Assembly: GCA_001770955.1 (NCBI GenBank)
Contig: MESL01000021.1
Coordinates: 88,089-152,088, forward strand
Source: Burkholderiales bacterium RIFCSPLOWO2_12_FULL_65_40
Lineage (GTDB): Bacteria; Pseudomonadota; Gammaproteobacteria; Burkholderiales; Burkholderiaceae_C
Direction: 5' to 3'
DNA: 64,000 bases
The position numbers were made by a program, and so were the translations under genes. The notes under the pieces are model-generated. The model worked only from the letters and a program-made list of their open reading frames with translations, was not told the DNA's origin and made no database searches. Below are positions 10,282 to 18,128 of the stretch, piece by piece; position 1 is the stretch's first letter, and the number at the start of each line of letters is the position of its first letter.

Positions 10282-11658
10282 ATGCGCTGGACCTCATTGC
10301 ACAAGATCGCCGTCAGCCTGCCGCTGGCCGTGCTGGCGGCACTCTCGCTGGTTGCCATCAACGAAGCGGGCTTTTACCGCTCGCATGCTGCGCTGGAGCA
10401 TCTGGCGCACAGCCAGTCCACGCACGCCTCGGTCAACCGGCTCCTGCAAAGCATGCTCGACGCGGAAACGGGCCACCGCGGCTACCTGCTCACGGGCGAC
10501 GACCGTTACCTGGAGCCCTACGAGGGCGCCGTGACCACCGTTCATAGCAATCTGGAGCAGCTGCGCATGCTGATGACCGACTCGGCCGAGGATCTGGCCG
10601 ATTTTTCGCGGCTGTCCGGACAGATCTCGCGCAAGCTCTCCGAGATGGAGCTGAGCCTGCACTTGCGCCGCAAGGGCCAGGAGGACGCCTGGAAGTTCGT
10701 CATGTCCACCGATGTGGGCAAAGAAAACATGGATGCCATCCGCCAGCATTCCCGCGCGCTCATCGAGCGCAGCAACCAGCGGGTCGGCGTCAGCCAGGCG
10801 GATATCCGGCAGTCGCTGGTGCTGTCGCGCATGGGCATTGCGCTGGTCACCGCCATCGGCCTGCTGGCCTTCTACATGTACCTGCGCCAGACCCGTGCGC
10901 TGCAGCGCGCCACCGAGCGTGAGCAGGAGGTGCTGGAGCTTGAACGCGCCCGGCTGGAAGACCTGGTGCGCGAGCGCACGGCCTCGCTGACGGCACTGGC
11001 CAATCACCTGCAGCAGGTGCGCGAGGACGAGCGCGGCCACCTGGCACGCGAACTGCACGACGAGCTGGGGGCCCTGCTGACCGCCGCCAAGCTGGATGTG
11101 GCACGCCTGAAATCGCGCATCACCTCGGAAGCGCCCGAAGTGGCCGAGCGCCTCAAGCACCTCACCGAGGCGCTCAACGGCGTGATCGCACTCAAACGGC
11201 GCATCATCGAAGACCTGCGGCCTTCCTCGCTATCGAACCTCGGGCTCACGGCGGCCATCGACATCCTGGCGCATGAATTCTCCGATCGTGCCGACATCGA
11301 CGTGCAGACCAACCTGGAAACCGTGGAGCTCCCCGAGGCCACGCAGCTCACGGTGTACCGCATGGTGCAGGAGTCCCTCACGAACATCGGCAAATACGCC
11401 CAGGCGCGCAAGGTGCTGGTCACCGTCCATCAGTACCCGACCCATGTGGCGGTGCAGATCCGCGACGACGGCGTCGGCTTCGACCCGGCCGGCATCAGCC
11501 GCAGCTCCCATGGCCTGGTCGGCATGCGCCAGCGCGTGGAAGCCGCAGGCGGGCGCCTGACGGTGAGCTCCCGTCCTGGCGAAGGCACCCATGTGTCGGC
11601 CACTCTTCCGTCCGTGCCCACGGCACCCCGGGCGCAGCCGACAGCGCCCGCAGCGTAG
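10282..11658 (+). CDS. CHASE3-domain sensor histidine kinase (NarX/DegS-like)
   Basis: Membrane sensor kinase of 458 residues. It has a first membrane helix (about 9-27), a periplasmic CHASE3 domain (about 30-178; note the [12 protein letters not shown] signature) and a second helix (about 184-202). A coiled coil follows, then HisKA_3 with the phosphoacceptor His259 in RELHDELG, and a C-terminal ATPase with DDGVGFDP and [14 protein letters not shown]3 ligands are not known in general. It pairs with the divergent NarL-type regulator; the downstream genes for small envelope proteins are plausible targets but not shown to be. Confidence 0.93.
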   Translation: MRWTSLHKIAVSLPLAVLAALSLVAINEAGFYRSHAALEHLAHSQSTHASVNRLLQSMLDAETGHRGYLLTGDDRYLEPYEGAVTTVHSNLEQLRMLMTDSAEDLADFSRLSGQISRKLSEMELSLHLRRKGQEDAWKFVMSTDVGKENMDAIRQHSRALIERSNQRVGVSQADIRQSLVLSRMGIALVTAIGLLAFYMYLRQTRALQRATEREQEVLELERARLEDLVRERTASLTALANHLQQVREDERGHLARELHDELGALLTAAKLDVARLKSRITSEAPEVAERLKHLTEALNGVIALKRRIIEDLRPSSLSNLGLTAAIDILAHEFSDRADIDVQTNLETVELPEATQLTVYRMVQESLTNIGKYAQARKVLVTVHQYPTHVAVQIRDDGVGFDPAGISRSSHGLVGMRQRVEAAGGRLTVSSRPGEGTHVSATLPSVPTAPRAQPTAPAA

Positions 11659-11819
11659 TCCCGCTCCTACGGTCGCCCCGCCGCTGCGCCGACAGGGTCA
11701 GGCGCCCGCCACCGGCAGCCATGGGTATCCCCTGGCCCTACAGTGAAGTCCATGGCGCGACAGCTTTGTCGGCCTCCCCGAACGGTCGGCCATGGGCCGA
11801 CACAACCAAGGAGCAGGAC

Positions 11820-11984
11820 ATGTTGCATTACGCAGTGGTTTTTCTGGTCATCGCTCTGATTGCAGCGATCTTCGGCTTTGGCGGCATTGCCGCAGGGGCC
11901 GTCGGCATAGCCAAGATCCTCTTTTTCGTCTTCATCATCATGGCCGTGCTGACCTTTGTCTTCGGTCTGATCAAGCGGGGCTGA
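11820..11984 (+). CDS. Small membrane protein, DUF1328/YtjA family
   Basis: The 54-residue protein is two membrane helices with the family pattern [20 protein letters not shown]. An excellent AAGGAG lies upstream of the ATG at 11820. Members are common and often sit with stress genes; no molecular function is established. It is the first of three small envelope-type genes (11820-12820) in one direction, directly after the histidine kinase. Confidence 0.9.
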   Translation: MLHYAVVFLVIALIAAIFGFGGIAAGAVGIAKILFFVFIIMAVLTFVFGLIKRG

Positions 11985-12024
11985 GCCCCCGTTCCCTCTT
12001 CTTTCTACATCCAAGGAACCCCCC

Positions 12025-12435
12025 ATGAATACCCAGAACGCCACCGACAAAGTGTCTGACGCCACCCACCACGCCGCCGAATCGGCACGCCAGGCCGCCC
12101 AGAGCGCACTGCAGGGCGCGCAACACGCCGTGCAGGTCACCCGCAACGCCGCCGACGCCACGCTGGACCGGGCCGAGCACGCAGTCGATGGGCTGCGCCA
12201 GCAAGTGGACCCGGCGATCCATGACCTGGCCGCCAAGGCGCAGGCACTGGCCAACCAGAGCATCCACTACTGTGCCCGCACCGGCGAACGCCTGCGCCAG
12301 CAAGTCGACACCTACCGTGGCGCCACCACACACTATGTGGTGCACAACCCCGGTCGGTCCGTTCTGATGGCCCTGGCCACCGGTGCCGCCCTGGCCACCG
12401 CCGCCCTGCTGGTGTCGCGCCGTCGCCACGCCTGA
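12025..12435 (+). CDS. ElaB/YqjD/DUF883-like membrane-anchored protein
   Basis: The 136-residue protein has a long amphipathic helical part rich in Ala, Gln and His (residues 1-100) and one C-terminal membrane helix (about 113-130, SVLMALATGAALATAALLV) ending in Arg-Arg-Arg-His. This layout matches the YqjD/ElaB family, whose E. coli members anchor ribosomes to the inner membrane in stationary phase. Repeats of an AxxAAxxA type suggest an apolipoprotein-like helix. Ribosome binding is not visible in the sequence; only the architecture is. An AAGGA precedes the ATG. Confidence 0.75.
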   Translation: MNTQNATDKVSDATHHAAESARQAAQSALQGAQHAVQVTRNAADATLDRAEHAVDGLRQQVDPAIHDLAAKAQALANQSIHYCARTGERLRQQVDTYRGATTHYVVHNPGRSVLMALATGAALATAALLVSRRRHA

Positions 12436-12505
12436 TGAAGCCCCAGGGGCGCGCAGCAGGCTGGTCCTGCTGCAGAATCGATCACCAACCAAGAAGGGAA
12501 ATCCC

Positions 12506-12820
12506 ATGAAATTCGCACGTTCCATTGCCTTTGCCCTGCTGGCCGGCGCCACCATCGTGTCCACCGGCTGCTCGGTGGCCCGCAACCAGCAGACCGTGGG
12601 CTCCTACGTCGATGACGCCACGATCACCACCGCCGTGAAAGCCAAGATGGCCGAGGACAAGACGGTCTCGGCAGGCGCCATCAGCGTGGAAACGCTCAAC
12701 GGCACCGTGCAGCTATCGGGCTTTGCCAAGTCGCAAGCCGAACGCGAGCGCGCCGAGAACATTGCCCGTACCACCCGCCATGTGCGCGAGGTGCGCAACA
12801 GCATCGTGGTGCGCCCGTAA
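12506..12820 (+). CDS. BON-domain lipoprotein
   Basis: Envelope lipoprotein of 104 residues. The signal peptide ends in the lipobox STGC (Cys23), followed by a single BON domain: SYVDDATITTAVKAKM, then ISVETLNGTVQLSGFAKSQAE and HVREVRNSI, the OsmY-like core. BON domains bind phospholipid or peptidoglycan-linked ligands in the periplasm. The ATG at 12506 has AAGAAGGG upstream. Third and last gene of the small envelope set, closed by a terminator. Confidence 0.9.
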   Translation: MKFARSIAFALLAGATIVSTGCSVARNQQTVGSYVDDATITTAVKAKMAEDKTVSAGAISVETLNGTVQLSGFAKSQAERERAENIARTTRHVREVRNSIVVRP

Positions 12821-12837
12821 ACTTCGCCCAATCCCTT

Positions 12838-12871
12838 GCAGCGGCCCGCCCTGGTGCGGGCCGCTGCCTTT
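12838..12871 (+). terminator. Rho-independent terminator after the BON lipoprotein gene
   Basis: A perfect 12-bp stem GCAGCGGCCCGC / GCGGGCCGCTGC with a six-base loop, followed by CTTTG. The T-run is short. It ends the three-gene envelope set 18 bp after the stop. Confidence 0.7.
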
Positions 12872-12900
12872 GGGTTGCTCGTAACAGGTAAGCTCTGCCC

Positions 12901-13995
12901 ATGCGGGTCTACAACTGCGACCATTGCGGTCACCTCGTGTTCTTTGACAGCGTGCAGTGCATGCAGTGCGGCAGCACGCTGGCATTCCTGCCCGACCGGC
13001 TCACGCTGGGCGCACTCGCCCCGGCCCCCGAGGCCGGCCACGGACTGTGGCGGCGGCTGGACAGCGGGAACACGGGGGCGCGCGGCGCGCTGTATCGCCC
13101 GTGCTACAACCACACCACCTGGGGGGCCTGCAACTTTGCCGTGCCGGCCGGCAGTCCGCACCTGCTGTGCGTGGCCTGCCGCCAGACGCAGCGGCTGCCC
13201 GACCTCTCCGAACCCCTGCACCGCCTGCGGTGGGCACGCATCGAGGGCGCCAAGCGGCAGCTCTTCTACACCCTGGCGCGGCTCGGCCTGCAGTCCACGG
13301 ACGAGCTGGCGCCCGCCAGTGCCGGCCCGGCATACGCCTTTCTGGCCGACATGCCCGGTGGGCCCTCCATCGTGACCGGCCACCACAGTGGCACCATCAC
13401 GCTCAACGTGGCCGAGGCCGACGACGACGAGCGCGCCCGCCTGCGCGTGGCCCTGCACGAACCCTACCGCACGCTGATCGGCCACCTGCGGCACGAATCG
13501 GGGCACTTTTACTGGGACCGGCTGGTGCAGGATGGCGGGCGGCTCGATGCGTTTCGCGCCGTGTTCGGCGACGAGCGGCAGGATTACGCCACCGCACTGC
13601 AGGCGCACTACACCCTGCCCGCCCGCGCCGACTGGAGCCTGCAGCATGTGAGCGCCTACGCTGCCGCACACCCCTGGGAAGACTGGGCCGAAACCTGGGC
13701 ACACTACCTGCACATGGTGGATTTGCTGGAAACCGCTGCTGCCTATGCCACGGGACTGAGCGTGCCCGAAACACGCACCCCGGCGCCCCCGCGCGAACAT
13801 GTGGCCGACCCGTTCGGCGCCCCCGCACCGGGCTTTGACACCATGGTGCGCCAGTGGGTGCCGCTGACCCTGCTGCTCAACAGCCTGAACCGCAGCCTGG
13901 GCCAGCAGGACGCCTACCCGTTCGCCCTGTCACCGGGCGCGCTGCGCAAACTGCGCTTCGTGCACGACCTGGTGGCGCAGGCCACCGCCGACTGA
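12901..13995 (+). CDS. Zinc-ribbon putative zinc metallopeptidase
   Basis: The 364-residue protein starts with a rubredoxin-like zinc ribbon (CDHC near 6-9, CMQC near 20-23), followed by CYNHTTWGACN and LLCVACR. A metallopeptidase-like core carries HESGHFYWD (His198 to His202) and WEDWAETWAHYLH, in which further metal ligands may lie. This matches a conserved bacterial family annotated as putative zinc-binding metallopeptidase; no substrate is known. It is convergent with coaD, 15 bp away. Confidence 0.85.
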   Translation: MRVYNCDHCGHLVFFDSVQCMQCGSTLAFLPDRLTLGALAPAPEAGHGLWRRLDSGNTGARGALYRPCYNHTTWGACNFAVPAGSPHLLCVACRQTQRLPDLSEPLHRLRWARIEGAKRQLFYTLARLGLQSTDELAPASAGPAYAFLADMPGGPSIVTGHHSGTITLNVAEADDDERARLRVALHEPYRTLIGHLRHESGHFYWDRLVQDGGRLDAFRAVFGDERQDYATALQAHYTLPARADWSLQHVSAYAAAHPWEDWAETWAHYLHMVDLLETAAAYATGLSVPETRTPAPPREHVADPFGAPAPGFDTMVRQWVPLTLLLNSLNRSLGQQDAYPFALSPGALRKLRFVHDLVAQATAD

Positions 13996-14010
13996 GACGA
14001 TAGGGCCTGC

Positions 14011-14511
14011 TCAGGCCGATGCCGTGCGGCCCAGTTTACGCATCAAGTGCTGGTGCACCACGGGCGAGACGAACTGTGTCACGTGCCCCCCCAGCGTGGC
14101 GATTTCGCGCACCAGCGTGCTGCTGATGAACTGGTACTGGCTGCTGGGCGTGAGGAACACCGTCTCGATGCGTGGCATCAGCGCGCGGTTCATGCCCGCG
14201 AGCTGGAATTCGTAGTCGAAGTCGGTGCCCGAGCGCAGGCCACGCACCATGGCCGTGCCACCGCGCGCGGCGGTGAACTCGGTCACCAGACCCTCGAAGG
14301 GTTCCACGCTCACCTGCGGGCAGTCGCGCAGCGCCTCGCGGGCCATGTCCATGCGCTCGTCCAGGGTGAACAGGGCTTTCTTGTGGTGCGCGATGGCCAC
14401 GGCCACGATCACCCGGTCGAACAGTTGCGCCGTGCGGCGCACCAGGTCTTCATGGCCCAGCGTGATCGGATCGAAGGTTCCGGGGTAGACGGCAAGCACG
14501 TTCTGGGTCAT
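14011..14511 (-). CDS. coaD: Phosphopantetheine adenylyltransferase
   Basis: Penultimate step of CoA synthesis: joins AMP to 4'-phosphopantetheine. The 166-residue protein opens NVLAVYPGTFDPITLGHEDL with the TxGH nucleotidyltransferase motif and ends with SSTLVREIATLGG near residue 130, typical of CoaD. The start at 14511 is chosen because the conserved N-terminus begins there. It follows rsmD in the same direction, the usual rsmD-coaD pair, with a family 1 repeat between them. Confidence 0.95.
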   Translation of the reverse strand: MTQNVLAVYPGTFDPITLGHEDLVRRTAQLFDRVIVAVAIAHHKKALFTLDERMDMAREALRDCPQVSVEPFEGLVTEFTAARGGTAMVRGLRSGTDFDYEFQLAGMNRALMPRIETVFLTPSSQYQFISSTLVREIATLGGHVTQFVSPVVHQHLMRKLGRTASA

Positions 14512-14540
14512 GGACGGATTCCTGTGGAACGAAAATAATG

Positions 14541-14601
14541 CAAAAATCGGCTCTAATGCCCTGCTTATAAGCGCCAACAGCTATTCAATCAATAGCAATT
14601 C
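14541..14601 (-). repeat. Dispersed repeat family 1, copy b
   Basis: Read on the minus strand: AATTGCTATTGATTGAATAG, then CTGTTGGCGCTTATAAGC, then AGGGCATTAGAGCCGATTTT. It covers the last codons of rsmD and most of the rsmD-coaD gap. The rsmD stop codon lies at its edge. Best match is copy f at 40378. Confidence 0.8.
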
Positions 14602-15262
14602 AGGCCAGCGGCTGCAGCAGGTGCGCATGCACCGCGCCGGCCTTCAGGTGGCGGTGCGGCGCCAAGCCCAGCGGCGCCAGCGCCTCGGCATTCCACTGCG
14701 TGGGCGCCTCCAGATAGACAAAGCCCTTGGGTGCCAGCGCACGGGCGGCAACCTGCAGCGCGGGCTGGAACAGCGGGCTTTCGAACGGCGGGTCGAGAAA
14801 AATCAGGTCCTGGCTGGCCGGCGCGCACTGCTGCAGCGCCGCCATGCCGTCGCCGCGCCGCACCTGCACGGCTCTGGCCTGCAGGCGCTGGCACAGCTGG
14901 CCCAGCCGGGCGACCAGGCCTGCGTCCTGCTCCACCAGCTGCACGCTGGCCGCACCGCGCGAGGCCGCCTCCAGGCCCAGCGCGCCGGTGCCGGCAAAGG
15001 CATCCAGGCAGCGCCAGCCGGTCAGGTCCTGGCCCAGCCAGTTGAACAGCGTCTCGCGCACACGGTCAGGCGTGGGGCGCAGGCCGGGCAGTTGCGGCAC
15101 GGGCAAGCGCGTGCGCTTCCACTGGCCGCCGATGATGCGCACCTCGCCCGTGCCCTGCGGCGCCGGCGACTTCTTGGCTGTCTTGGGGGCCAAAGCAGCA
15201 GCGGCCGCAGGCGGTTGGCGCATGGCGGCGGCCGCCTGTGCGGGCGTGAGGCGCCGGCTCAT
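14600..15262 (-). CDS. rsmD: 16S rRNA (guanine(966)-N2)-methyltransferase
   Basis: Methylates G966 of 16S rRNA during small-subunit assembly. The 220-residue protein has an Ala/Pro-rich N-terminal extension (about 45 residues), then VRIIGGQWKRTRLPVP, RPTPDRVRETLFNWL, the SAM-binding DAFAGTGALGLEAASRGA and the catalytic LDPPFESP. The ATG at 15262 overlaps the upstream protease stop (ATGA), so translation is probably coupled to the M16 genes. coaD follows. Confidence 0.94.
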   Translation of the reverse strand: MSRRLTPAQAAAAMRQPPAAAAALAPKTAKKSPAPQGTGEVRIIGGQWKRTRLPVPQLPGLRPTPDRVRETLFNWLGQDLTGWRCLDAFAGTGALGLEAASRGAASVQLVEQDAGLVARLGQLCQRLQARAVQVRRGDGMAALQQCAPASQDLIFLDPPFESPLFQPALQVAARALAPKGFVYLEAPTQWNAEALAPLGLAPHRHLKAGAVHAHLLQPLA

Positions 15263-16605
15263 GGCTGCGCCCCCAGCACCACGGTGACCATGCGCGCGGG
15301 CTGGAGCTTGCGCCCCATGGCGGCGCGGATGTCGGCCACGGTGAGGGCTTCGACGCGCTTCGTCCAGCCTTCCAGGTAATCGAGCGGCAGGCCGTTGGTG
15401 GCAATGTTCACCACCTGGCCCAGCCATTTGCGGTTGCTGTCGATGCGCAGCGCAAAGCCGCCGACCAGGTTGTCCTTGGCGGCGCGCAGCTCTTCCTCGG
15501 TCGGCCCTTCAGCGACAAAGCGCTCGAGCACCTCGCGCGCCACCTGCACGGCCTGCGCGGCCTGGTCGGGCCGGGTTTGCAGGCCGATGGTGAAGGCGCC
15601 CGCGTGCAGCCCGGGGGCGAAGCCGCTGTACACGCTGTAGCTCAGGCCGCGCTTCTCGCGCACCTCTTCCGTCAGGCGTGAGACAAAGCCACCGCCACCC
15701 AGGATGTGGTTGCCCACCAGCAGCGCGAGAAAATCCGGGTCGCTGCGCTTGAAGCCGGGCTGGCCGATGAGCACATGCGACTGCGCGGCCGTGAAGGCAA
15801 TGTCTTTCTGCACAGGGGCGGTCAGGGGTTCCACCTCGGGCACGGCGGGCAGAGGCTCGCAGCGACTGGCAGCGGGCAGCCGCGAGAGCAAGGCCGCCAC
15901 CAGCAGGCGGGCCTGTGCGCGCTCGACCGCGCCCACGATGTGCACGCGCGCACGGCACACGTCCAGGTAACGGGCATGGAACTTCTGCATGTCGGCCACC
16001 TGGATGCGCGCCAGGGACGCCTCGGTGGCGCGCTGCCCGTACGGGTGGGTGCCATACACCGCTGCGGCAAAGGCCTTGCCCGCCACCGTGCCGGGGCGCG
16101 TGTCGGCCTCGCTCAGCGCGGCACTCCAGCGCGCACGCTCGCGCTCCCACACGTCCTGCGGCCAGGAGGGTTCGGCCATCTGGCGTGCAGCCAGGTGCAC
16201 CGCCTTGTCGAGCAGATCGGGGTCGGTGAGCGAACGCAGCGAGAAGCTCAGGGCATCGTTGCCAGCGCTGGCGTCAAACTGCGCACCCAGGTCGGCCCAG
16301 GCCTCGCCCAGGGCGTTTTCATCGAGCGCGGGCGAACCGCGCCCGGCGCGCACACCCTTCGACACCATTCCTGCCACGGCATGGGCCAGCCCGGCCTGCG
16401 CGGCCGGGTCGCGGCGACTGCCGGCGTCAAAGTCGATCTGCACATCCACCATCGGAATGGCCGGGCTTTGCACCAGCCAGACCCGCGCCCCGCTGGGCTC
16501 TGTCCAGTGCTGGATGGGCAGCAGCGCCCAGGCAGATTGTGAATAAAAAACCACTCCAGCGCTTACCAGTAAAGCGCGAGCAGCTATCCATTTAATAGCA
16601 TTCAT
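15259..16605 (-). CDS. M16 family peptidase-like protein, zinc site lost (partner subunit)
   Basis: Exported protein of 448 residues with the M16 fold. The region where active members have HxxEH reads HAVAGM, so zinc binding is lost. It keeps the C-terminal half features GGGGFVSRLTEEVREKRGLSY-like that help close the M16 clamshell. This fits an inactive partner of the active M16 protein encoded just upstream (16628-18100). The signal peptide (residues 1-27, cleavage after AWA) is encoded by a copy of dispersed repeat family 1. The stop overlaps the rsmD start. Confidence 0.88.
   Translation of the reverse strand: MNAIKWIAARALLVSAGVVFYSQSAWALLPIQHWTEPSGARVWLVQSPAIPMVDVQIDFDAGSRRDPAAQAGLAHAVAGMVSKGVRAGRGSPALDENALGEAWADLGAQFDASAGNDALSFSLRSLTDPDLLDKAVHLAARQMAEPSWPQDVWERERARWSAALSEADTRPGTVAGKAFAAAVYGTHPYGQRATEASLARIQVADMQKFHARYLDVCRARVHIVGAVERAQARLLVAALLSRLPAASRCEPLPAVPEVEPLTAPVQKDIAFTAAQSHVLIGQPGFKRSDPDFLALLVGNHILGGGGFVSRLTEEVREKRGLSYSVYSGFAPGLHAGAFTIGLQTRPDQAAQAVQVAREVLERFVAEGPTEEELRAAKDNLVGGFALRIDSNRKWLGQVVNIATNGLPLDYLEGWTKRVEALTVADIRAAMGRKLQPARMVTVVLGAQP
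16545..16605 (-). repeat. Dispersed repeat family 1, copy c, forming a signal-peptide coding region
   Basis: Read on the minus strand from the start codon: ATGAATGCTATTAAATGGAT, then AGCTGCTCGCGCTTTACTGG, then TAAGCGCTGGAGTGGTTTTT. It aligns without gaps to copy e (36 of 47 positions in the shared core) and covers codons 1-20 of the second M16 gene. The hydrophobic core of the signal peptide is therefore repeat-encoded. Confidence 0.85.
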
Positions 16606-16627
16606 ATCGTTGGACCGTGGTTCGGTT

Positions 16628-18100
16628 TCAATGGCGGGGGCTGGTGGCCGCCGACGCCGCAGGGGTGCGCGGCGCGGCAGCGGCCAGCGGCTGCGGCAGC
16701 AAGGTGGCCACGGTGAGCTGGTCGTCGCCAAAATAGCGCTGCGCCACCGCCTGCACCTGCGGGGGCGTCACGGTGCGCAACTGCGCAAGGATGCGGTCTT
16801 CGGCGTCCAGCGCAAAGCCCTGCACCCAGTAGCTACCCAACTCGCTGGCCTGGCTGTGCAGCGAATCGCGGCCATACACCTTGCTGGCCACCCACTGGGT
16901 TTTCACGCGTTCCAGCTCGGCCGGGGTCACGCCATCGCGGGCGATGCGCCCCACTTCGGCGCGCAGGGCGTCTTCCACCTGCTGTGCGGTCTTGCCTTTG
17001 GCGGGCACGCCCGTCAGCACGAACTGCGCCGGCCCCCGGCCCACCACCGAGGCCGAGCTGTCCGCGCTGTCGGCCACGCGCTGCGGCCCCTGGCTGAGCG
17101 CGCGCTCCAGCCGCGCTCCGTCGTAGCCGCTGAGCACGGCCGAGAGCACCACCAGCGCCAGCGCATCCCGGTCGTCGGCCGTCGGTGCATCGGCCGAAGA
17201 CAGGCCCGGCACGCGAAACGACAGTGCCACATAGGCCTGCTCGGCGGGCGCCTTGACGGCAATGCGCCGCAGGCCGCGCTGCGGCGGCTCGGTACGCGGC
17301 TTGCGCTCGGGCAGGGCACGCGCCGGGATGCTGCCGTAGTACTTTTCGGCCAGCGCGCGCACCTGCTGCACATCGACATCGCCCGCCACCACCACGGCTG
17401 CGTTGCCCGGCACATACCACTGGCGGTGGAACTGGCGCACATCCTCGGGCGTCATGGCGTCCAGGTCGCTCATCCAGCCGACGATCGGACGGCGGTAGGG
17501 CGAGGCGGTGAAGGCGGCGGCGCTGAGCTGCTCCCACAGCAAGGCGCGCGGCTGGTCTTCGGTGCGCAGGCGGCGCTCTTCCTTGACCACCTCGATCTCC
17601 TTGCGAAACTCGGCGTCGGGCCACTGGTTGTGGGCGAAGCGGTCGGCCTCCAGGCGCATCACGTCTTCGAGCCGGTGCGCGGGAATCTGCTGGTAGTAGC
17701 CGGTGTAGTCACGGCTTGTGAAGGCGTTCTCGGTGCCGCCCAGTGCCGCCACACGGCGCGAAAACTCGCCCGGCGGCACGACCTGGGAGCCCTTGAACAT
17801 CATGTGCTCCAGTACATGGGCCACGCCCGAGGTGCCATCGACCTCGTCCATCGCCCCCACACGCAGCCACACCATGTGCACCGCCGTGGGCGCCCGCCGG
17901 TCGGGCTGCACGATCAACTGCATGCCGTTGGAGAGCGTGAATTGCTGCACCCCGGTGGCGGCTACCGGCGCGGGCAGGGCCGCAGCCGGGGCCGCAGAGG
18001 CGCCCTTGGCGGAGGGTTGAGGGGCGCGGGCAGGCTGCGCGGTGGCAGCCCCCGCAACGAGGCAGGCCAGGAGGCCCAGAAGGGGGAATGCGCGTTTCAT
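16628..18100 (-). CDS. M16 family zinc metallopeptidase (active subunit)
   Basis: Periplasmic or exported insulinase-type protease of 490 residues. A signal peptide (residues 1-21, ending GAATAQ) is followed by a Pro/Ala-rich linker. The M16 N-domain carries the inverted zinc motif His95-x-x-Glu98-His99 (HVLEHMMF), with the distal Glu in the ENAFTSRDYTGYY ... RLEADRF region. Start 18100 is preferred over 18157 because it begins the signal peptide. It lies 22 bp before a second M16 gene that lacks the zinc motif, so the two probably form a heterodimer. Divergent from ftsY. Confidence 0.92.
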   Translation of the reverse strand: MKRAFPLLGLLACLVAGAATAQPARAPQPSAKGASAAPAAALPAPVAATGVQQFTLSNGMQLIVQPDRRAPTAVHMVWLRVGAMDEVDGTSGVAHVLEHMMFKGSQVVPPGEFSRRVAALGGTENAFTSRDYTGYYQQIPAHRLEDVMRLEADRFAHNQWPDAEFRKEIEVVKEERRLRTEDQPRALLWEQLSAAAFTASPYRRPIVGWMSDLDAMTPEDVRQFHRQWYVPGNAAVVVAGDVDVQQVRALAEKYYGSIPARALPERKPRTEPPQRGLRRIAVKAPAEQAYVALSFRVPGLSSADAPTADDRDALALVVLSAVLSGYDGARLERALSQGPQRVADSADSSASVVGRGPAQFVLTGVPAKGKTAQQVEDALRAEVGRIARDGVTPAELERVKTQWVASKVYGRDSLHSQASELGSYWVQGFALDAEDRILAQLRTVTPPQVQAVAQRYFGDDQLTVATLLPQPLAAAAPRTPAASAATSPRH

Positions 18101-18128
18101 AGAATGCAGTGATTCTACGAACCCGCCA

